DNA from: Acetobacteraceae bacterium H6797
GTDB lineage: Bacteria; Pseudomonadota; Alphaproteobacteria; Acetobacterales; Acetobacteraceae
Assembly: GCA_015223225.1 (NCBI GenBank)
Contig: JADFCQ010000005.1
Span: 372,001-436,000, forward strand
Direction of reading: 5' to 3'
Length of the DNA: 64,000 nt
The position numbers were made by a program, and so were the translations under genes. Shown here piece by piece: positions 61,054-64,000 of the stretch. Within the stretch, counting starts at the first letter, position 1. Each line of letters begins with the position of its first letter. The notes beneath the pieces were generated by a model, which worked only from the letters and a program-made list of their open reading frames with translations, was not told where the DNA came from and did not search any database.

Positions 61054-62420
61054 GCGACGTGACCGTCCCGTCCGGCGGCAAGCCGGTCATCGAATTGCCG
61101 GACCGGGCCAATCGCCCCCTCATCCAGCTCGATGCCCCGAGGCCCCATACGCGCGGGCCGATGCTTCTCGGCATCGCCGCCATGGCCATCTTCATCGGCG
61201 GCTTCGGCGCCTGGTCGGCCTATGCGCCGCTGGCCGAGGCGGCCATTGCGCAGGGGGTGATCAAGGTCGAGGGCAATCGCCGCACCATCCAGCATCTGGA
61301 AGGCGGCATCGTCCGCGAAATCCTGGTGCGGGATGGCGATCAGGTGCAGGCGGGCCAAGTGCTGATGCGGCTGGACGATATCCAGGCGAGTTCGGCGCTC
61401 GAGGCCACGCGCGGCCAGCGTTGGGCCTATCTCGCGCAGGATGCCCGGCTTGCCGCCGAAATGGCCCGTGCCGACCGCATCGCCTTCCCCGCCGAGATGC
61501 TCTCCAGCAGCGACCCTCGCGCGCGGGAAGCCATGAGCGGCCAGCAGGCGCTGTTCGAATTGCGCAAGGCGAGCCTGCAGAGCCAGATCCAGGTGCTGCA
61601 GACCCGCATCAGCCAGCAGGATGCCAGCCAGGCCTCCTCCGAGGCGCAGCGCCTCAGCCAGGAGCGCCAGCTCACGCTCACCCGCCGCGAGGAGCAGGAC
61701 GTGCGTACGCTCGTGGCCCAGGGCCTCGAACGGATGCCGCGCCTCCTTGCCCTCCAGCGCAACATCGCCTCCGCCGAAGGCAATATCGCCGATCTGAACT
61801 TCCAGATCGAACGCGCCAAGGCCCAGAGCGCCGAGGCCCGCAGCCAGATGAAGCAGATCGAGGATCAGCGGCTGGCGGAGGTCTCCTCCGAGATGCGCGA
61901 CGTGCGCATCAAGCTCAACGATGCCGAGGAGAAGCTGCGCGCGGCGAATGACGTGTCGAAGCGCCGCGAGATCGTGGCGCCGGAATCCGGCACCATCCTC
62001 AACAGCCGCTTCTTCACCATCGGCGCCGTGGTTCGCGCGGGCGACCCGGTGATGGAGATGACGCCCAGCTCCGACAAGCTCGTGGCCGATGTGCAGCTCG
62101 CGCCGAACGATATCGACGTGGTCCATCCCGGGCTGCTCGCCGAGGTGCGCCTGCCCGCCTTCAAGCAGCGGCTCGTACCTTATCTGCACGGCCATGTCGA
62201 AGTGGTCGCGGCGGACGTCACGCAGGATGACCGGACGCGCCAGAGCTACTATTCGGTGAAGATCCAGATCGACCCCGAGCAGCTCAAGGCGCTGTCAGGC
62301 GTGGAACTGAAGCCGGGCATGCCGGTCGAGGCGCATATCAAGGTCGGAGAGCGCAGCTTCTTCCGATACATGGTGCAGCCGCTGATCGACAGCTTCCACC
62401 GCGCCTTCACCGAGCAGTAA
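61050..62420 (+). CDS. Type I secretion membrane fusion protein (HlyD/PrtE family)
   Basis: A 456-residue periplasmic adaptor. A single membrane helix (about 37-57: LLGIAAMAIFIGGFGAWSAYA) is followed by a lipoyl half (EGNRRTIQHLEGGIVREILVRDGDQVQAGQVLMRLD), a long coiled-coil hairpin (from RGQRW to DAEEKLRAANDV), and the returning lipoyl half IVAPESGTILN with the C-terminal barrel. It bridges the inner-membrane ATPase to a TolC-type channel. Confidence 0.92.
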   Translation: MSDVTVPSGGKPVIELPDRANRPLIQLDAPRPHTRGPMLLGIAAMAIFIGGFGAWSAYAPLAEAAIAQGVIKVEGNRRTIQHLEGGIVREILVRDGDQVQAGQVLMRLDDIQASSALEATRGQRWAYLAQDARLAAEMARADRIAFPAEMLSSSDPRAREAMSGQQALFELRKASLQSQIQVLQTRISQQDASQASSEAQRLSQERQLTLTRREEQDVRTLVAQGLERMPRLLALQRNIASAEGNIADLNFQIERAKAQSAEARSQMKQIEDQRLAEVSSEMRDVRIKLNDAEEKLRAANDVSKRREIVAPESGTILNSRFFTIGAVVRAGDPVMEMTPSSDKLVADVQLAPNDIDVVHPGLLAEVRLPAFKQRLVPYLHGHVEVVAADVTQDDRTRQSYYSVKIQIDPEQLKALSGVELKPGMPVEAHIKVGERSFFRYMVQPLIDSFHRAFTEQ

Positions 62421-62437
62421 CGGGAGGGAACCGCGCG

Positions 62438-62704
62438 ATGGCCGAGAAGGCCACGATTTTCGCCGACGGCATCCTGGAGGCGCATGTGGCTTCCGGCGTC
62501 GCGCGGATTTCCCTCGCCCAGACCGGCAGCGACGGCAAGCCGGTGCCGAGCGGTCAGCTCATCGTGCCCCTCGCCCAGCTTCCGGCTATGGCCAAGGGGC
62601 TGGGGAACTTGCTTCAGCAGATAGAGGGCAAGGCGAAACAGGTTCAGCAGCAGCAGCAGGCGGCGGGCCATACCCAGCCCGGCGCCTTCCGTTTCTCAGG
62701 ATAA
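62438..62704 (+). CDS. Small hypothetical protein after the type I secretion genes
   Basis: An 88-residue protein with no family I can name. The N-terminal ~50 residues look beta-rich (TIFADGILEAHVASGVARISLAQTG, GQLIVPLAQLP) and the C-terminal part is a short helix with a poly-Gln run (IEGKAKQVQQQQQAAG). No signal peptide. The pattern ending in a helix suggests a small cytosolic partner or accessory of the secretion system, which is inference from position. A GGGAGGG ribosome site precedes it. Confidence 0.65.
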   Translation: MAEKATIFADGILEAHVASGVARISLAQTGSDGKPVPSGQLIVPLAQLPAMAKGLGNLLQQIEGKAKQVQQQQQAAGHTQPGAFRFSG

Positions 62705-63898
62705 GAAGAGCATCAACTCGCCGAGCACCGGCTCGCCCCGCTCCTGCCGCAACGTCACCGCGCGGCGGCTCAGCAGGCGAAGCCCGGCCGTCTCCGCGAG
62801 AGCAAGCACATGCGCCGGGCGATGGCGGAAGCGCATCCCCTCGCCCAGGCGATAGGCCTCTTCGCCTTCCATCGTCTCGATGCTGAAGGCCGCGATGCCG
62901 CCCGGCGTCAGCGCCTTGCGTATACCGGCAAGCGCGGGCGCCAGATCGCCCAGGTAATTCAGCACATCCGCCGCCGCGACCAGCCCGAAGCGCCCTTCAT
63001 GCGCCGGAAGGAAGGCCAGCAGGTCCGCCTCATGCAGCGCCGCATAGCAGCCACGCCGTGCCGCCTCGGCCAGCATGCGGGACGATAGATCCACCCCCTC
63101 CATCCGCGCCGCGAAAGGCGCGAGGGCAAGGCCAGAAAGCCCCGTGCCGCAGCCGAGATCCAGCACCTGGAGAGACTTCTCGGGCGCGACGCCCGCCGCC
63201 TCGATCATCTCGGCCAGGAGCGCGGGCGTGCGATAGCCGAGCTTGCCGGTCAGATCCTGGTCGAACCGCGGCGCGTATTGATCGAAGAGCGCCCGCACGT
63301 AATCGGCCGGCGCGCGATCGGGCGCCGTATCCTCGCCCTGGGCCGCCAGCAGGAAGCGCGCCTGATCGGCCAGCGCCCCAGCCCCGCGCGCCTCGGCGGC
63401 GGCCAGTGCCGCCCGCCCGGCCGTGATCGCCGCCTCCCGATCGCCGCTCTCCCGCGCCGCATGGGCCAGCGCCAGCAGAGGCTCGGGCTGGCCCGGCGAG
63501 AGTTCCACGGCACGCCGCAGCGGCGCGATGGCCTCCGCTGCCTTGCCCTGGCTGGAGAGCAATTGCCCCAGGTTCCGCAGGCTCACCGCATCATCCGGCC
63601 GCAGCGCCAGAACCTGCCGCAGCACGGCGGCCGCCTCGGCCAGCGAACCCGCCTCGGCCAGGGCCGCGCCGCGATTGGCCAGGAAGACGGGGCTCTGGGG
63701 GTTGAGCGCCACGGCGCGGGCCGAAAGGCGCAGCGCGTTCGCCAGGTCGCCCTGCTGCCGCGCGGCCACGCCCAGAAGGTTCAGCGCATTGCCATCCTTC
63801 GGCCTCTGGGCGAGCACGCGGCGATAGCAATCCGCCGCGCCCGACAGGTCCCCGCGCTGATGGCGCGCGGCCCCCTCGCGCAGCAGCGCGTCGAGCAT
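62696..63898 (-). CDS. TPR-repeat class I methyltransferase
   Basis: A 400-residue protein. Residues ~1-190 form about four to five tetratricopeptide repeats (for example NALNLLGVAARQQGDLANALRLSARAVALNPQSP). Residues ~205-400 form an SAM methyltransferase with motif I VLDLGCGTGLSG, LAPFAARMEGVDLSSRML and VAAADVLNYLGDL. Substrate unknown; the TPR part probably binds a protein. It overlaps the convergent small gene by nine bases. Confidence 0.87.
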   Translation of the reverse strand: MLDALLREGAARHQRGDLSGAADCYRRVLAQRPKDGNALNLLGVAARQQGDLANALRLSARAVALNPQSPVFLANRGAALAEAGSLAEAAAVLRQVLALRPDDAVSLRNLGQLLSSQGKAAEAIAPLRRAVELSPGQPEPLLALAHAARESGDREAAITAGRAALAAAEARGAGALADQARFLLAAQGEDTAPDRAPADYVRALFDQYAPRFDQDLTGKLGYRTPALLAEMIEAAGVAPEKSLQVLDLGCGTGLSGLALAPFAARMEGVDLSSRMLAEAARRGCYAALHEADLLAFLPAHEGRFGLVAAADVLNYLGDLAPALAGIRKALTPGGIAAFSIETMEGEEAYRLGEGMRFRHRPAHVLALAETAGLRLLSRRAVTLRQERGEPVLGELMLFLS

Positions 63899-63918
63899 CG
63901 CATCCCGGCCGGAGGCGC

Positions 63919-64000
63919 TCAGAACAGGCCCTCGATACGGCCCTCGGCATCGAGGCCGATGGTCTCGGCCGCCGGGTGCCGCGGCAGACCGGGCATGGTC
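63919..64000 (-). CDS. fhs: Formate-tetrahydrofolate ligase, C-terminal end only
   Basis: The last 26 codons on the minus strand, continuing past the window edge. The visible TMPGLPRHPAAETIGLDAE...GLF ending is the conserved C terminus of Fhs (10-formyl-THF synthetase), which ligates formate to tetrahydrofolate with ATP. The stop is at 63921-63919. Confidence 0.85.
   Translation of the reverse strand, partial: TMPGLPRHPAAETIGLDAEGRIEGLF

Overview
The window is uniformly GC-rich, densely coded and carries alphaproteobacterial markers: a TrcR/DUF1013 cell-cycle regulator, a FYDLN-acid (TIGR02300) protein, paired short YdcH/DUF465 genes beside purEK, and a DUF1192 protein. Together with the family mix this suggests a chromosomal segment of an aerobic alphaproteobacterium, most likely Acetobacteraceae (Roseomonas-like). 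That placement is inference. No tRNA, rRNA, CRISPR array, prophage, integrase or transposase gene was found.

Layout. 0-4 kb: end of a ProX-type prolyl-tRNA editing gene, then an iron/siderophore binding protein and a TonB-dependent siderophore receptor separated by a Fur-like palindrome. 4.2-5.3 kb: two decayed genes, an SDR dehydrogenase and a glutathione S-transferase, joined tail to tail. 5.3-8.4 kb: copper operon copA-cueR-copZ with a MerR-type 19-bp-spacer promoter. 8.4-14.6 kb: a secreted trypsin-like protease, a peptide-type binding protein, a NYN-LOTUS protein, an M20 amidohydrolase and an alpha/beta hydrolase, with two copies of a short terminal-inverted-repeat element (MITE). 14.6-20 kb: DMT transporter, DUF1192, trcR, two YdcH-like genes, purEK, and an OmpA-type porin. 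20-31.9 kb: eutBC, ggt, a MarR-GNAT fusion, polA, a zinc-finger protein, lipoproteins and a leucyl aminopeptidase. 32-39.5 kb: a MarR gene, then a translationally coupled TetR / branched-chain-type ABC transporter / GAF / amidohydrolase operon.

39.5-48 kb: a gene-free structured stretch, a small exported protein, a divergent FAD monooxygenase and ring-opening amidohydrolase (cyanuric acid hydrolase/barbiturase family), cydDC, and a PuuE-like deacetylase. 48-51 kb: TIGR02300, a half-length EPSP-synthase-like gene, cmk, a small lipoprotein and a double GNAT. 51-57.7 kb: hutF, an array of five hairpins, a polar amino acid ABC transporter, and a divergent 2-oxoglutarate oxygenase plus HutC-type regulator around a strong palindrome. 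57.7-64 kb: GtrA, a family 2 glycosyltransferase, a type I secretion pair, a small conserved-looking protein, a TPR methyltransferase and the end of formate-tetrahydrofolate ligase.

The main themes are nutrient scavenging (iron, peptides, amino acids, ethanolamine, N-heterocycles), copper export, envelope functions and housekeeping. The strongest leads are the MITE pair whose target duplications coincide with stop codons, the half-length AroA-like protein in the usual aroA position, the monooxygenase/ring-opening hydrolase pair, and the HutC/oxygenase/transporter/HutF cluster with its operator and hairpin array. No clearly new defence or mobile system was found.
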